From Oscillibacter ruminantium GH1 (GTDB lineage: Bacteria; Bacillota; Clostridia; Oscillospirales; Oscillospiraceae): 64,000 nt of DNA. Under the pieces are notes generated by a model. It was not told the origin of the DNA. It saw only the letters and a list, made by a program, of their open reading frames with translations, and did not search any database. This document shows, in pieces, positions 44,119 to 54,170 of the stretch. Within the stretch, counting starts at the first letter, position 1; each line of letters begins with the position of its first letter. Location: assembly GCF_000307265.1 (NCBI RefSeq), contig NZ_DF158899.1:223952-287951 (forward strand), read 5' to 3'. The translations under genes and the position numbers were made by a program.

Positions 44119-45114
44119 TCAGCGGGAGGCAAACACCTGTTTGCACTCTTCGATCATGATGGGCAGCACCTTATAAAGATCGCCCACGATTCCATAGTTC
44201 GCCACGCTGAAAATGGGCGCTTCGTCGTCCTTATTGACGGCCACGATCACGTCAGATGTCTTCATACCCGCCAGATGCTGCAGCGCGCCGGAAATGCCGC
44301 AGGCGATGTACAGCTTCGGTCCCACTGTCTTGCCGGTCTGGCCCACCTGATGCTCATAGGGAATCCATCCCGCGTCCACCGCAGCGCGGGACGCGCCCAC
44401 TGCGGCATGCAGGGTGTCGGCCAGTTCTCGAATCAGGTCGAATCCGCTGGCGTCGCCCAGTCCGCGACCGCCGGAAACAATGATCTGCGCGTCGGTCAGG
44501 CTGATTTCCCCGCCCGCCTTGGCCAGAACCTCCTTCACCTGCGTACGCAGCTCCGAATCCTCCATATTCAGAGAAACGGAGACGACCTCCCCGGTTCTGG
44601 ACGCATCCGGTTCAGCCTTAGAGAAGGCGTTGGGCCGAATGGTGCATATGGCGGTTTTCGTAGGAGCAAAGGTCACATCGGTCATGATGTTGCCGCCGTA
44701 AGTGGGGCGGGTGGCAACCAACTGCCCTTCCACAATTTTCAGTGCCGTGCAGTCCGCGGCAAGGCCCAACTCCAAACGGCTGGACAGCCGGGCGGACAAA
44801 TCCCGACCGCAGGTGGTAGCAGCCAAAAAGAGAATCCCCGGCGTGTGCTCCCGCACAAGCTGCTCCAGCACCTTGCAGTAGCTCTCGGTCCGGTAGTCCT
44901 TCAGCCGCTGGTCGTCGCAGACAAAGACCTGGTCCGCGCCATAGGCAAAAGCCTCTCCGGCCTGCTCCTTGACCTGCGCACCCAGCAAAACAGCCGACAC
45001 CTTGCCGGACAGCTGATCCGCCAGTTCTCTTGCCGCACCCAGCATCTCATAGGAGACGCCCGCGATCTTCCCGCCCACGCACTCCATGCAGACCCATATG
45101 TTTTGATTTGACAT
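44119..45114 (-). CDS. etfA: Electron transfer flavoprotein, alpha subunit
   Basis: 331 residues. The C-terminal FAD domain shows [36 protein letters not shown] then [20 protein letters not shown] and INKD-like [12 protein letters not shown]. With EtfB it passes electrons between acyl-CoA dehydrogenases and the cell. It starts 17 bases after etfB ends. Whether the complex bifurcates cannot be told from this reading. Confidence 0.95.
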   Translation of the reverse strand: MSNQNIWVCMECVGGKIAGVSYEMLGAARELADQLSGKVSAVLLGAQVKEQAGEAFAYGADQVFVCDDQRLKDYRTESYCKVLEQLVREHTPGILFLAATTCGRDLSARLSSRLELGLAADCTALKIVEGQLVATRPTYGGNIMTDVTFAPTKTAICTIRPNAFSKAEPDASRTGEVVSVSLNMEDSELRTQVKEVLAKAGGEISLTDAQIIVSGGRGLGDASGFDLIRELADTLHAAVGASRAAVDAGWIPYEHQVGQTGKTVGPKLYIACGISGALQHLAGMKTSDVIVAVNKDDEAPIFSVANYGIVGDLYKVLPIMIEECKQVFASR

Positions 45115-45130
45115 ATCTTGTTCTCCCTTC

Positions 45131-45916
45131 TCAGATGACCTTCTGCTCCACGAGCTTTACAACGGCGAGCTTTCCGATCTCCTCTGCATTCCCGCGAAGC
45201 AACTCGCCGCTCTGGCGCGGAGCGGGCATATAGCGCTTTTGAACGGTGGAGGGGGAATTCTTCCCGACCTTGGCTGTGTCTGCGCCGATGGCCGCGCAGT
45301 CCAGCACGGGGATTTCCATGCGGTTGGCCATTCTGGTCCGTTTCAGCGTTGCATAGCGGGGCTCGTTCAGGGATTTTTCACAGGTGAGCAGCACCGGCAG
45401 CGCGGCCTGCACCACCTCCTCGCCGGTGGGAGCGACCCGTTTGGCGGTCAGACTGTCGGCGGTGGCCTCCCGAATCTCGTTGACGTAGGAGATCTGCGAG
45501 ATGCCCAACTGCTCGGCAATGCCCGCGCCCACCTGACCCGCGTCATCGTCGATGGCTTGTTTTCCGCACAGGATGACGTCAAAGGTTCCGATGGATGAAA
45601 TCGCCTTGGCCAATGTGTAGGCAGTGGCCCACGGATCGGAATCTTCCAGTGCCGGATCGCTGACCAGATACGCCTTTTCCGCCCCCATGGACAGGCCGAT
45701 ACGCAGGGTGATCTTGCTCTCCTCGTCTCCCATCGCCAGCACAGAAACCTCTCCGCCATGTTCCTCCGCCAGCTTCAAGCCCGCTTCCAGTGCGTTCAGG
45801 TCGAAGGGGCTCACCATCGTCTCAACGCCCTGTGTAACAACCCGCCCGGTGGCGGGGTCCAACTTGGGCGCCACCGCGTTGTCCTGTACCTGCTTCATAC
45901 ATACCAGTATGTTCAT
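45131..45916 (-). CDS. etfB: Electron transfer flavoprotein, beta subunit
   Basis: 261 residues starting MNILVCMKQVQDNAVAPKLD, with AAGGAGG eight bases upstream. VSPFDLNALEAGLKL, LCGKQAIDDDAGQVG and the closing LKRTRMANRMEIPVLD match EtfB. It directly precedes etfA and follows the first acyl-CoA dehydrogenase in the operon, so the three form an acyl-CoA redox module. Confidence 0.95.
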   Translation of the reverse strand: MNILVCMKQVQDNAVAPKLDPATGRVVTQGVETMVSPFDLNALEAGLKLAEEHGGEVSVLAMGDEESKITLRIGLSMGAEKAYLVSDPALEDSDPWATAYTLAKAISSIGTFDVILCGKQAIDDDAGQVGAGIAEQLGISQISYVNEIREATADSLTAKRVAPTGEEVVQAALPVLLTCEKSLNEPRYATLKRTRMANRMEIPVLDCAAIGADTAKVGKNSPSTVQKRYMPAPRQSGELLRGNAEEIGKLAVVKLVEQKVI

Positions 45917-45992
45917 ATATTGTCCTCCTTTATGGCGGGCGCCGGAGCGCCGCAATCAAACCGGAATCAAATGCTCTGAAACGCGCCGCGCA

Positions 45993-47129
45993 TCAGTGCA
46001 GAAGCTGACCGGCAATGACAATCCGCTGCACCTGAGAGGTTCCCTCGAACAACTCGGTGATGCGCTGGTCACGGTAGATCCGCTCAATCGCGTATTCCTT
46101 CATGTAACCGTAGCCCCCGTGTACCTGCAGCGCGGTATCCACCACCTTGTGGGACGCCTCGGCGGCAAACAGCTTGGCCATGGCGGCCTGCTTGGTGAAA
46201 GGCACACCCTGCTCTTTCAGGCTGGCGGCGTAATAGGTCAGCATCCGGGCGGCTTCCACCTGCGTGGCGGCATCGGCCAGCATCCACTGGATGCCTTGGA
46301 ACTTTGCAATGGGGCGCTTGAAAACCTCGCGCTCCTTGGCGTATTTAACCGCCAGATCCAGCGCGGACTGGGCGATGCCCACGGACATGGCGGCGATGCC
46401 GATGCGGCCGCGGTCCACCACGTCCAGCGCCAAACGATAGCCGCCGTTCAACTGGCCCACCAGATTCTCCTTGGGGACGCGGCAGTTTTCAAACACGATC
46501 TCGGCCGTGCGGGCACCGCGGATACCCATCTTGTTGTCTTCGGAGGCGATGGTCATGCCGGGAGTCCCCTTTTCCACCACAAAGCAGCTCATGCCGTGGC
46601 GCACGTCCTCTTTATTGGTGATGGCAAAGCAGCACAGGAAGTCGCAGTGTGCGCCGCCGGTAATGAAGTGTTTCACGCCGTTGATGACATAGCTGTCGCC
46701 ATCTTCCACAGCTGTGGTCTTGTTGGAGGTCATATCAGACCCGCCCGCAGGCTCGGTGAGGCAGAACGCGGCGTATTTTGCGCCTTCCAGCGCGGGTCGC
46801 AGCCACTTTGCTTTCTGCTCGGCATTGCCCGCCAGATACAGCGCGTCAAAGCCCAGATAGTGTCCGGTGATGATGGAGCCGGTGGAAGCGCAGGCCGCGG
46901 AGATCTCCTCCATGGCAATCGCCTCGGAGATGGCATCATAGCCCGCGCCGCCCAGTTCCTCGGGATAGGCCAGGCCCATCAGATCCTGTTCGCCCAAAGC
47001 GACAATCGTCTCGGTGGGAAAACGGTTGTTCACGTCGATCTCTTCCGCCTTGGGGGCAAGATAGCTCTGTGCCCATTCGCGGACCGCCCGGCGCAGGGCG
47101 ATTTGGTCGTCAGTATACTTGAATTCCAT
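45993..47129 (-). CDS. Acyl-CoA dehydrogenase 1
   Basis: 378 residues. LTEPAGGSDMTSNKTTAV (FAD/substrate loop), GARTAEIVFENCRVP, QVHGGYGYMKEYAIERIYRD and the catalytic Glu in LFEGTSQVQRIVI are all intact. It oxidises acyl-CoA or reduces the enoyl-CoA with EtfAB. In this operon an aryl- or imidazolyl-propionyl-CoA is the likely substrate (inference). Confidence 0.93.
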   Translation of the reverse strand: MEFKYTDDQIALRRAVREWAQSYLAPKAEEIDVNNRFPTETIVALGEQDLMGLAYPEELGGAGYDAISEAIAMEEISAACASTGSIITGHYLGFDALYLAGNAEQKAKWLRPALEGAKYAAFCLTEPAGGSDMTSNKTTAVEDGDSYVINGVKHFITGGAHCDFLCCFAITNKEDVRHGMSCFVVEKGTPGMTIASEDNKMGIRGARTAEIVFENCRVPKENLVGQLNGGYRLALDVVDRGRIGIAAMSVGIAQSALDLAVKYAKEREVFKRPIAKFQGIQWMLADAATQVEAARMLTYYAASLKEQGVPFTKQAAMAKLFAAEASHKVVDTALQVHGGYGYMKEYAIERIYRDQRITELFEGTSQVQRIVIAGQLLH

Positions 47130-47175
47130 AGAGAGATTCCTCCTTAAAATTTTGATCTGTATTGTTGTCGGCGGA

Positions 47176-48354
47176 TCAGAAGACCTTCTCCGCCTCCCAC
47201 GCGTCGATTTGTTCCTTGCTGTAACCGAATTCCGCCAGAACGGCGCGGGTGTCCTGTCCCAGCAGCGGGGCGGCATGTCGGGGATCGGGAGGTGTTTTGG
47301 ACAGCTTAACGGGATTTCCGGTGATGGTCAGCTTGCCCGCACCGGGCTGGTCGATCTCCACCAGCATATCCCGCTTCAGGATGCTGGGATTTTTACACGC
47401 ATCGTCCACGGTACACAGCGGGCCGCAGGGTATCGAGCGGCTTTCCATCATCTCTCGGGCCTTGCTCACCGTGTGATTCTTTAAAAACCGCTCCAGAATG
47501 GCCTTCAGCTCTACATCGTTTTCAGAGCGGTGGGGGTCGGAGTCAAACTTCGGGTCTTTGATCAAATCTGGCTGGCCGATCATCTCGCACAGCTTGGCAA
47601 AATGAGCGTCGCTGGCCACGGCGATGATGACCATGCCGTCGCTGCACTGATAGATGTCAAAGGGTGCGCTGAGGGGATGCCGGGCTCCCACGCGGGTGGG
47701 ATGGACACCGCCGATGGTGTGGCGCACCACATTTGTCTCAATAAAGGCAAACACGCTGTCCAGCATGGCGATATCCACATACTGTCCTTCGCCGGTTCGT
47801 TCCCGGTTATACAGGGCCATCAGGATGCCAAACACGGCGTATAGCCCTGCGCTGACATCTCCCAGAGAGCTGCCCACCCGGGCAGGAGGCGTATCGGAAT
47901 ACCCGGTGATGCTCATCATGCCGGACATTCCCTGCGCCACGATGTCATAGGCGGGCAGGTCCCGCAGCGGGCTGTCCTGTCCAAAGCCGGAGATGGAGCA
48001 GTAGATGATTTTGGGATTGATCTCTTTCAGGTGGTCATAGGAGAGGCCCAGCTTCTCCATCACACCCGGTTTGAAGTTTTCCACCACGATGTCACAGGTC
48101 TTTACCATGTCGTAAATGATCTCCCGGCCACGCTTCAAATCCAGCGTGATTCCCTTTTTCCCCCGGTTGACCAGTGTGTAATAGCCGCTCTGGCCGTTGA
48201 CAAACGGCCCAAAGATCCGACTGCCGTCGCCGGAGCCGGGACGCTCAATCTTGATGACTTCCGCGCCGAAGTCGGCCAGATTCATGGTGCAGAAGGGCCC
48301 CGCCAGTACCTGAGAAAAATCCAGCACCCGAACCCCGCTTAACGCTTGCTGCAA
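47176..48354 (-). CDS. CaiB/BaiF-type family III CoA-transferase
   Basis: 392 residues from TTG at 48354, eight bases after GGAGG. LSGVRVLDFSQVLAGPFCTM, VNRGKKGITLDLK, DIVVENFKPGVMEKLGLSYD and the active-site region VGSSLGDVSAGLYAVFGILM are classic for the family. It would activate a carboxylate by moving CoA from another acyl-CoA. Placed between the dehydrogenase and the transporter-like gene, it probably charges the pathway substrate. Confidence 0.93.
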   Translation of the reverse strand: MQQALSGVRVLDFSQVLAGPFCTMNLADFGAEVIKIERPGSGDGSRIFGPFVNGQSGYYTLVNRGKKGITLDLKRGREIIYDMVKTCDIVVENFKPGVMEKLGLSYDHLKEINPKIIYCSISGFGQDSPLRDLPAYDIVAQGMSGMMSITGYSDTPPARVGSSLGDVSAGLYAVFGILMALYNRERTGEGQYVDIAMLDSVFAFIETNVVRHTIGGVHPTRVGARHPLSAPFDIYQCSDGMVIIAVASDAHFAKLCEMIGQPDLIKDPKFDSDPHRSENDVELKAILERFLKNHTVSKAREMMESRSIPCGPLCTVDDACKNPSILKRDMLVEIDQPGAGKLTITGNPVKLSKTPPDPRHAAPLLGQDTRAVLAEFGYSKEQIDAWEAEKVF

Positions 48355-48401
48355 TATCAACACCTCCTGAGAAAATAAATGATTGTGGTTTTTCGCGGTT
48401 T

Positions 48402-49835
48402 TTAAAAGAGCAAATGGGCAAACAGCGCCACAATGGGGATGGCGATCACCGTCCGAATCAAGAAGATCAGAACCAGTTCGCCGAACTTGAGTCCCATGTC
48501 GGCCTGCATCATGGCGTTGGCGCTCTCGGTGAAGAAGATAATCTGCACGGTGGACAGCACGATTACAAAGAACACGCTCATAGGCGCAATGGCCTGTCCG
48601 GCGATGGTCATGACAGGCAGCGCGATCTCGGCGATACCCACCAGCGTGGCGGGGGCAATGGCCGCGGCGTCGGGCAGCTGGCACAGCTGAAGATAGGGCG
48701 TCATGGGGACCCCGATCCACTGGAACAACGGGGTGTAGGTACTGATGAACAGCGCAATGACCGCGATGGCCTGCACAAAGGAGACGATCTTCACCGCAAA
48801 GGACAACACGTCGGGAATCGAGGTGAGAAACACGGAATACGGTGTGCCGGCGGCCTTGGTGGTCGCGGCGCCCACAGCTTTTTTCAGGATTGTGCGGTCA
48901 TAGCGGCCGGATTTCCGCATAGCGTCCGTCTGCTCCGTGCCGTTGACGTAGCGGTCTTTTCTTCTGGACAGCGGCGGAATGCGGATAACAATGAACGCCA
49001 GAATGAACACCACGATCAGCGAGGTCAGAACGACTTTTCCGTACATATAAACCGTGTCGGTGATAGAGACCAGCAGGGCAAAAAAGCCCAGAGAAACCAC
49101 GCTAAAGTTGGTGGCAACGCAGCACGCCTCTTTCTCGGTATACACGTTCTCGTTGTACAGCTTGTTTGTCATGAATACGCCCACGGCGGGCGCCGCCACA
49201 AACGCGGAGACGGCTGTGACCGCGGACTGGCCGGGAAGCTTGAATGCCTTGCGCATGATCGGCTCCATCAAAGTGCCGACAAATTCCAGCACGCCGAACT
49301 CAATAAGAAATGTGACCAGCCAGCCGGCGATGGTAACGGTAAACAATGTAGACCCCGCCAGACTGATCGCCTGCCCGCCGACTTCGGAATCCAGAATCTG
49401 CTTTGGTCCCACGTTGAAGACGATCATCACCGCGAAGAGTAGCGACAGGTAGTAAAGGATTCCGGTCCCCCAGCCGTCTTTGACGTGGAACCGCCGAAAA
49501 AACCCCTCTTTTTGAATACGGGACAGCGTAAAGGTGACGGACAGCACCAGACAGACAACCAGAACCAGCCAATTCATGACCGCAGGGCCAAGCAGGGCCT
49601 TGACTGCGTCGATCAAAAGCACCATGGGAACAGAGTTTGCCCCGCCAATCGTCACAGGAATGAAGAACGCCCAGATTCCGATTCCCGAGAAAATCATAAA
49701 TTTCAGCAGGTTACGGCCATTGAGTGTACGGTAATCCACTGCAACACCGACTCTCTCCTCCAGCGCTTTTTCCACGCGGTCGTCCTCCGCGCTTGAAGAT
49801 GCTTTCGCTTTGGCATAGGCGTCGTTCTCGTTCAT
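48402..49835 (-). CDS. YjiH-family membrane transporter-like protein
   Basis: 477 residues with about ten hydrophobic helices and a gate-like repeat (GVLEFVGTLMEPIMRKAFKLPGQ-type segment and ATLVGIAEIALPVMTIAG). YjiH-type proteins carry nucleoside-transporter gate domains and are often encoded beside histidine-utilisation genes. It is probably the importer for the pathway substrate. The start at 49835 follows GAGAGG. Confidence 0.8.
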   Translation of the reverse strand: MNENDAYAKAKASSSAEDDRVEKALEERVGVAVDYRTLNGRNLLKFMIFSGIGIWAFFIPVTIGGANSVPMVLLIDAVKALLGPAVMNWLVLVVCLVLSVTFTLSRIQKEGFFRRFHVKDGWGTGILYYLSLLFAVMIVFNVGPKQILDSEVGGQAISLAGSTLFTVTIAGWLVTFLIEFGVLEFVGTLMEPIMRKAFKLPGQSAVTAVSAFVAAPAVGVFMTNKLYNENVYTEKEACCVATNFSVVSLGFFALLVSITDTVYMYGKVVLTSLIVVFILAFIVIRIPPLSRRKDRYVNGTEQTDAMRKSGRYDRTILKKAVGAATTKAAGTPYSVFLTSIPDVLSFAVKIVSFVQAIAVIALFISTYTPLFQWIGVPMTPYLQLCQLPDAAAIAPATLVGIAEIALPVMTIAGQAIAPMSVFFVIVLSTVQIIFFTESANAMMQADMGLKFGELVLIFLIRTVIAIPIVALFAHLLF

Positions 49836-49955
49836 AAGCAAGTTCCTCTCTTTCAGACAAAATGGTGAAAGCACAGAAGCCCTGTTCGGTTGTATCCCAT
49901 CGTTCCTTACCGGCAGGGCCGGAGGGTGGGTTTGCCTTGCGTGCAGCCGGTTTGT

Positions 49956-51095
49956 TTATTGCAGCGCGGCGCGGGAGATGACCATGCGCTGGACCTCGCT
50001 GGTACCCTCATAAATCTGGGTAATCTTTGCGTCGCGCATCATGCGCTCTACGGGATACTCGCGGGTGTAGCCGTAGCCGCCCATCAGCTGGACACACTCG
50101 GTGGTGACGCGCATGGCAGTCTCGGCGGCATAGAGCTTTGCGTGAGCCGACTCCACAGAGTAGGGCAGGTGATTGTCCTTGCACCATGCAGCGCGGTAGA
50201 CCAGCAGCTTGGCGGCCTCAATCTGGTTGGCCAGATTGGCGACGACAAACTGCGTATTCTGGAAGGCGGACAAGGGCTTTCCAAACTGCTCACGGAGCTT
50301 TACATAGGCAATCGTCTCTTTCAACGCGCCCTCGGCAATACCCAGCGCCTGTGCAGCGATGCCGATCCGCCCGCCGTCAAGCGTATGCATGGCGATCTTA
50401 AAGCCCTCGCCCTCTTTGCCCAGCATGTTCTCCACAGGAACGGTGCAGTCCTCAAAGATCAGGCTGGCGGTGGCAGACCCGCGAATCCCCATTTTTTTCT
50501 CGTGCTTTCCGATAGAAAAGCCCGGGCAGTCCTTTTCTACAATGAAGGCGGATATGCCGTGGTTTCCCTTTTCCTTGTCGGTCATTGCCATGACGATGTA
50601 AATTCCCGCCTCGCCCGCGTTGGTAATGAAGCACTTGGAGCCGTTAAGCACATAGTGATCTCCCTGCTTGACGGCGGTGGTCTTCTGGCGGGAGGCATCG
50701 GTTCCGGCGTTTGGCTCGGTCAGGCCGAAAGCGCCCAGACACTCGCCGCTGGCCAGCGGAGTCAAGAACTTTTGCTTCTGTTCGTCGGTGCCCCAGTCAT
50801 AAATGGGGGCGGCCCCCAGAGAGGTGTGGGCGGACAGGGTGACGCCGGTGGAAGCGCAGACCTTGGACAACTCCTCTACCGCGAGAACATAGGAGAGGTA
50901 GTCCCCTTCTTCTCCGCCGTACTCTTCGGGAAAAGGAATGCCCAGCATCCCGTTGTCGGCCATTTTCTGCACGCTTTCCTTGGGGAACCGCTCGTTTTCG
51001 TCGATCTCCTCCGCCAGAGGCTTGATCTCCTTTTCCGCAAACTCCCGGTACATCTTCTGAATCATTTTGTATTCGTCATTAAACCCGAAATCCAT
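49956..51095 (-). CDS. Acyl-CoA dehydrogenase 2
   Basis: 379 residues starting [77 protein letters not shown] and catalytic Glu in [13 protein letters not shown] are intact. It is the first gene of the leftward operon. It is a diverged paralogue of the other dehydrogenase, so one may handle a second substrate or both may form a mixed complex. Confidence 0.93.
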   Translation of the reverse strand: MDFGFNDEYKMIQKMYREFAEKEIKPLAEEIDENERFPKESVQKMADNGMLGIPFPEEYGGEEGDYLSYVLAVEELSKVCASTGVTLSAHTSLGAAPIYDWGTDEQKQKFLTPLASGECLGAFGLTEPNAGTDASRQKTTAVKQGDHYVLNGSKCFITNAGEAGIYIVMAMTDKEKGNHGISAFIVEKDCPGFSIGKHEKKMGIRGSATASLIFEDCTVPVENMLGKEGEGFKIAMHTLDGGRIGIAAQALGIAEGALKETIAYVKLREQFGKPLSAFQNTQFVVANLANQIEAAKLLVYRAAWCKDNHLPYSVESAHAKLYAAETAMRVTTECVQLMGGYGYTREYPVERMMRDAKITQIYEGTSEVQRMVISRAALQ

Positions 51096-51591
51096 ACTCT
51101 CTTTTCCTTTCTGAGACGCGGCTTGCGTCGAATCGTTTTCCAGCATCGGGCTGAGCGCTCAACAAAGCCTTTTACTGTCTGGATTGTAGCGCGCCTCTGT
51201 CTTTGAAACGTCTGCACATCTCGTCAGACGCCCCTTTTCTCCTCCGATGTGGACGATTTGGCCCCGAAACAGTCCGGGCCGCCGCCACCGGCGAAATTCA
51301 CAGTTTTTCGACCTTCGCCTTTTGAAATCTTACATTTGCAGCCGGAAGAAGCGTCAAATTTCCGTCTACTGTTGAAAAGTCTCCCGGTTAAAACTGCCGT
51401 CTGTCATGAAATTAAATTTTTTATAACTCCCATTTTTTGGGTATGATGACTAAAACTTACTGCAAAACGCACGGCATTTTTCGCCATTTTGGGGAATGGG
51501 TAGCCCGTAAGCGAGTCCACCGGCCTGACCTCGCCGGTTTGGTATACTGCCTTTGCACACTCGAAGGCTGTGTCATTGGTTTAAACATAAG
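51096..51591. other. Region upstream of the catabolic operon
   Basis: No supported gene. A TACAAT string on the minus strand near 51185 lacks a good -35. AT-rich DNA around 51410-51440 contains the inverted pair CCCA/TGGG about a T-run, a possible operator for the operon. A 76-codon frame at 51437 has no ribosome site. Confidence 0.4.
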
Positions 51592-51648
51592 AAGCCGGAT
51601 AAGGGGGCGGGCATTTCAACCTGTTCCCTTATCCGGCTTTTTATTTTG
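51592..51648 (+). terminator. Rightward terminator
   Basis: AAGCCGGATAAGGG pairs with CCCTTATCCGGCTT across a 20-base loop, followed by TTTATTTT. What transcript it ends is unclear; an unannotated RNA from about 51440 is possible. Confidence 0.75.
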
Positions 51649-51729
51649 GAAGGAAAATGCGCAATAGGCTATTGCCAGCCCAGAGGGGGTCATGCTGAAC
51701 TTCTAAAAAGGGGTCCCTTTAAGGCGACG

Positions 51730-51933
51730 ATGGCAGCAGAGAAAACGCTCGATGACATTCAGCAGCTCATCCCGAAACGCGCGGTGATCTTCACAGCTGT
51801 GGGTGAGGGGGCGGCTCACGGTACCGTCTTGTTTTGCCTATTCGATAAGATTTATAGAGATTGGTCCCTTTCAGCATCTGACGCACGGCTCCTTTCATGG
51901 CCGCTTTTAGCGCAGCTTGGCAAGAAAAAGTGA
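51730..51933 (+). CDS. 67-residue protein near the recombinase, unknown function
   Basis: Starts MAAEKTLDDIQQLIPKRAVI and continues FTAVGEGAAHGTVLFCLFDK. It looks like a compact alpha/beta protein. AAGG lies five bases upstream, and a strong terminator overlaps its end. It is the only rightward gene of element 1, isolated between two terminators, and may be an element-specific factor. Confidence 0.5.
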   Translation: MAAEKTLDDIQQLIPKRAVIFTAVGEGAAHGTVLFCLFDKIYRDWSLSASDARLLSWPLLAQLGKKK

Positions 51934-51964
51934 CGTTGCCGCATCAGCGGCAACGTCACTTTCT
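51925..51964 (+). terminator. Terminator of the 67-residue gene
   Basis: AAGTGACGTTGCCGC / GCGGCAACGTCACTT with loop ATCA, then TTCTTC. It also separates this gene from the convergent recombinase; 51965-52204 holds nothing else I can support. Confidence 0.88.
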
Positions 51965-52204
51965 TCATCATTGTTCAGGTTTGGAGCGCGCTTCCCGCCA
52001 CAGTGCCCCTGATCGTAGACCACGCCGCCATTCAGAGAGCGCTTACACGAGAAATCAAATTCTGCGGTGCCCTTAGTAGAGGAGGTTTTTCTTCAGCAGG
52101 ATGGCTTTGTCTCGACGAAAATCGGAAAATCCAACTTCCTTCAGCCCTGACAGCGTTGCTGATAGGACGCTTTCTTTTGCACATTCGCCTCGGAGCCCGC
52201 CTCG

Positions 52205-53785
52205 TCAGCTAGGCTCCTCGTGTTCCTCTTCCAGCAAAAACCGGAGGCTGTCTGAAAACCGATACGTGATCTCTATGCGCTTGTCCTCAAAGATGCGGAT
52301 CACTTCAACCGTCTGGGACAGCGTTGCCCGGTCCAGCTCAGTCAGCCTGCCCAGACGCAGCAGGTTTTCAACCCACGGCTGTTTCCGTGGGTTTTCTTCA
52401 GGCGAGGACTCGACCTGAGTCAGCTGGCGCGCTAAAATTTCCTCCTGCTGATCGTAATCCCCCTTGTAGCGGAGAAATTCCTCCCGATTCAGCAGCCTGT
52501 CCCGATAGTCTTCATAGGCCCCCTGTTTCAGACGGCGCACCCTGTCCAACGCGGTTTCCAGCCGCTTTTGCTCCTTACTTTTGCGCTGCGCCGTATCTGA
52601 AACCGTTCGGTTTCGCTCGACAAGCTGCTCCAAATCACCAACTGCGGCAATCACGCGGTTCAGATCCTCCAGAATGATCTTCTCTAGGTCCTGCTGCGGA
52701 ATATAATGCTTGGTACACACACCGGCCCCATAGCGGCGATACGACCCGCAGGAGTAGCAGATACGTCCGCCCCGGACCGTTTTGACCATTGCCCGACCAC
52801 AGTCTCCGCACTTAAAGAATCCGGCGAACAGACCCACATTCTGCTCAAAAGCCGGGGCGCGCGTGTTTTGCGTAATCTGCGCCTGAACCGCATCCCACAG
52901 CTCCTGTGGGATGATGACCTCATGGGTATCCGGAACCACGATCCATTGGCTTTTGTCCGCGGCCTTGGCTCTTCCATGCATAGTTGGCCGAATCGACCGC
53001 CGCTGCACCATACTGCCCCGGTACATCTCGTTTTGCAGCATTCGGTGGATGGTGGCATAGGTCCAATAGTGGGTGGACTCCAACCGCTTGCAGTTGGTAT
53101 ACCGCTCGCCCATCAGCCGCTTATACTCACTGGGGCAGGGAATCTTTTCCTCGTTGAGCTGCTGGGCAATCCGAATCTGTCCCACTCCGCCCGCAGCCAT
53201 CTCAAAAACGCGCCGAACAACCTTGGCGGCAACCGGATCAACGATCAGCTTGTTATGGTCGGCCGGATCTTTCACATAGCCGTAGGAGGTGAAGGCCCCT
53301 ACAAATTCGCCTCTGCGCTGTTTTACTTCAAAGGAACTGCGCACCTTCTCCGAGATGTCCTTTGCATACTGCGCATTAAAAACATTTTTCAGCGGCAGCA
53401 GCATATTGTAGGGACCGGCCTGACTGTCCACCCCATCGTTGATCGCAATAAATCTGACCTCATGGCTTGGAAAATACCGCTCCAAATAGTAGCCCATATC
53501 GATGTAGTCCCGTCCAAAACGGGAGAGATCCTTCACGACAACACAGTTTACCCTGCCATCTTCAATGTCGGTCACCATTCTCTGGAAGGCGGGTCGGTCA
53601 AAGTTGGTACCGGTATATCCGTCGTCGGAGTAGTGGCCTACTGCCTGAAACTCCGGATCGCGGGCACAGTAGTCCTCAATGAGCCTCTGCTGGTTGAGAA
53701 TGCTGTCGCTCTCCATACGGTCACCGTCCTCCCGTGACAGGCGTTCGTATTGGGCGGTCAAATACTTTGTTTTCTTCTGGGGCAT
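52205..53785 (-). CDS. Large serine recombinase of element 1
   Basis: 526 residues. The catalytic serine is S17 in YERLSREDGD, with DGYTGTNFDRPAFQRM and VVVKDLSRFGRDY carrying the active-site Arg residues. A recombinase domain, a zinc ribbon (CGDCGRAMVKTVRGG then CYSCG ... GVC) and a C-terminal coiled coil complete the TnpX/SpoIVCA-type plan. It should recombine the CCTGGGG-core sites, the nearer being 385 bases beyond its start. It follows a 38-residue gene in the same operon. Confidence 0.93.
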   Translation of the reverse strand: MPQKKTKYLTAQYERLSREDGDRMESDSILNQQRLIEDYCARDPEFQAVGHYSDDGYTGTNFDRPAFQRMVTDIEDGRVNCVVVKDLSRFGRDYIDMGYYLERYFPSHEVRFIAINDGVDSQAGPYNMLLPLKNVFNAQYAKDISEKVRSSFEVKQRRGEFVGAFTSYGYVKDPADHNKLIVDPVAAKVVRRVFEMAAGGVGQIRIAQQLNEEKIPCPSEYKRLMGERYTNCKRLESTHYWTYATIHRMLQNEMYRGSMVQRRSIRPTMHGRAKAADKSQWIVVPDTHEVIIPQELWDAVQAQITQNTRAPAFEQNVGLFAGFFKCGDCGRAMVKTVRGGRICYSCGSYRRYGAGVCTKHYIPQQDLEKIILEDLNRVIAAVGDLEQLVERNRTVSDTAQRKSKEQKRLETALDRVRRLKQGAYEDYRDRLLNREEFLRYKGDYDQQEEILARQLTQVESSPEENPRKQPWVENLLRLGRLTELDRATLSQTVEVIRIFEDKRIEITYRFSDSLRFLLEEEHEEPS

Positions 53786-53792
53786 AGGCGTG

Positions 53793-53909
53793 TCAGCTGT
53801 GAATCTTCACCAGTGCCGCCACTACATCCTCAGCAGTGCGCTGACCGGTGAAGTGGCGGTCAATGCTATATGCGGACGTGCGCGCAGACGGGGTCATAGT
53901 CTGAGACAT
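53793..53909 (-). CDS. 38-residue protein before recombinase 1
   Basis: ATG at 53909 with AGGAGGG seven bases upstream. It encodes MSQTMTPSARTSAYSIDRHF then TGQRTAEDVVAALVKIHS, and stops seven bases before the recombinase start, so the two are coupled. The position suggests a factor that helps or directs the recombinase, but no family is known to me. Confidence 0.6.
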   Translation of the reverse strand: MSQTMTPSARTSAYSIDRHFTGQRTAEDVVAALVKIHS

Positions 53910-53941
53910 GGATATTCCCTCCTAATCAAACCAGATGGTTC

Positions 53942-53970
53942 AGGTTATGAGGGCTTGTCGGCAAACATGC
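53942..53970 (-). promoter_or_regulatory. Sigma-E-like promoter of the recombinase 1 operon
   Basis: On the minus strand GCATGTT (53970-53964), 14 bases, CATAACCT (53949-53942). Spacing and both boxes resemble the sigma-E consensus and the pdaB promoter. The predicted leader is about 26 bases. Confidence 0.45.
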
Positions 53971-54170
53971 CACGCGCGTCAGCTTCGGTTCCTGCCTCTA
54001 TACGATGAAACCGCTGGTTAATAAAACGCATACGCCCCGGTTTGCACATATTGGGACATAAAAAGATGTAAAACTTTCTTGTAATTCGGTGTAGCAAAGG
54101 GTATTAATATAAGAAGAATAAAAATGCGGCGATCTCAATTGGTTTTGGGACTGCCGCATTATGACGTTAC

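Noticed and set aside
51437-51667. 76-codon rightward frame
   Set aside because: No ribosome site, odd composition and a terminator hairpin inside it; not a supported gene.
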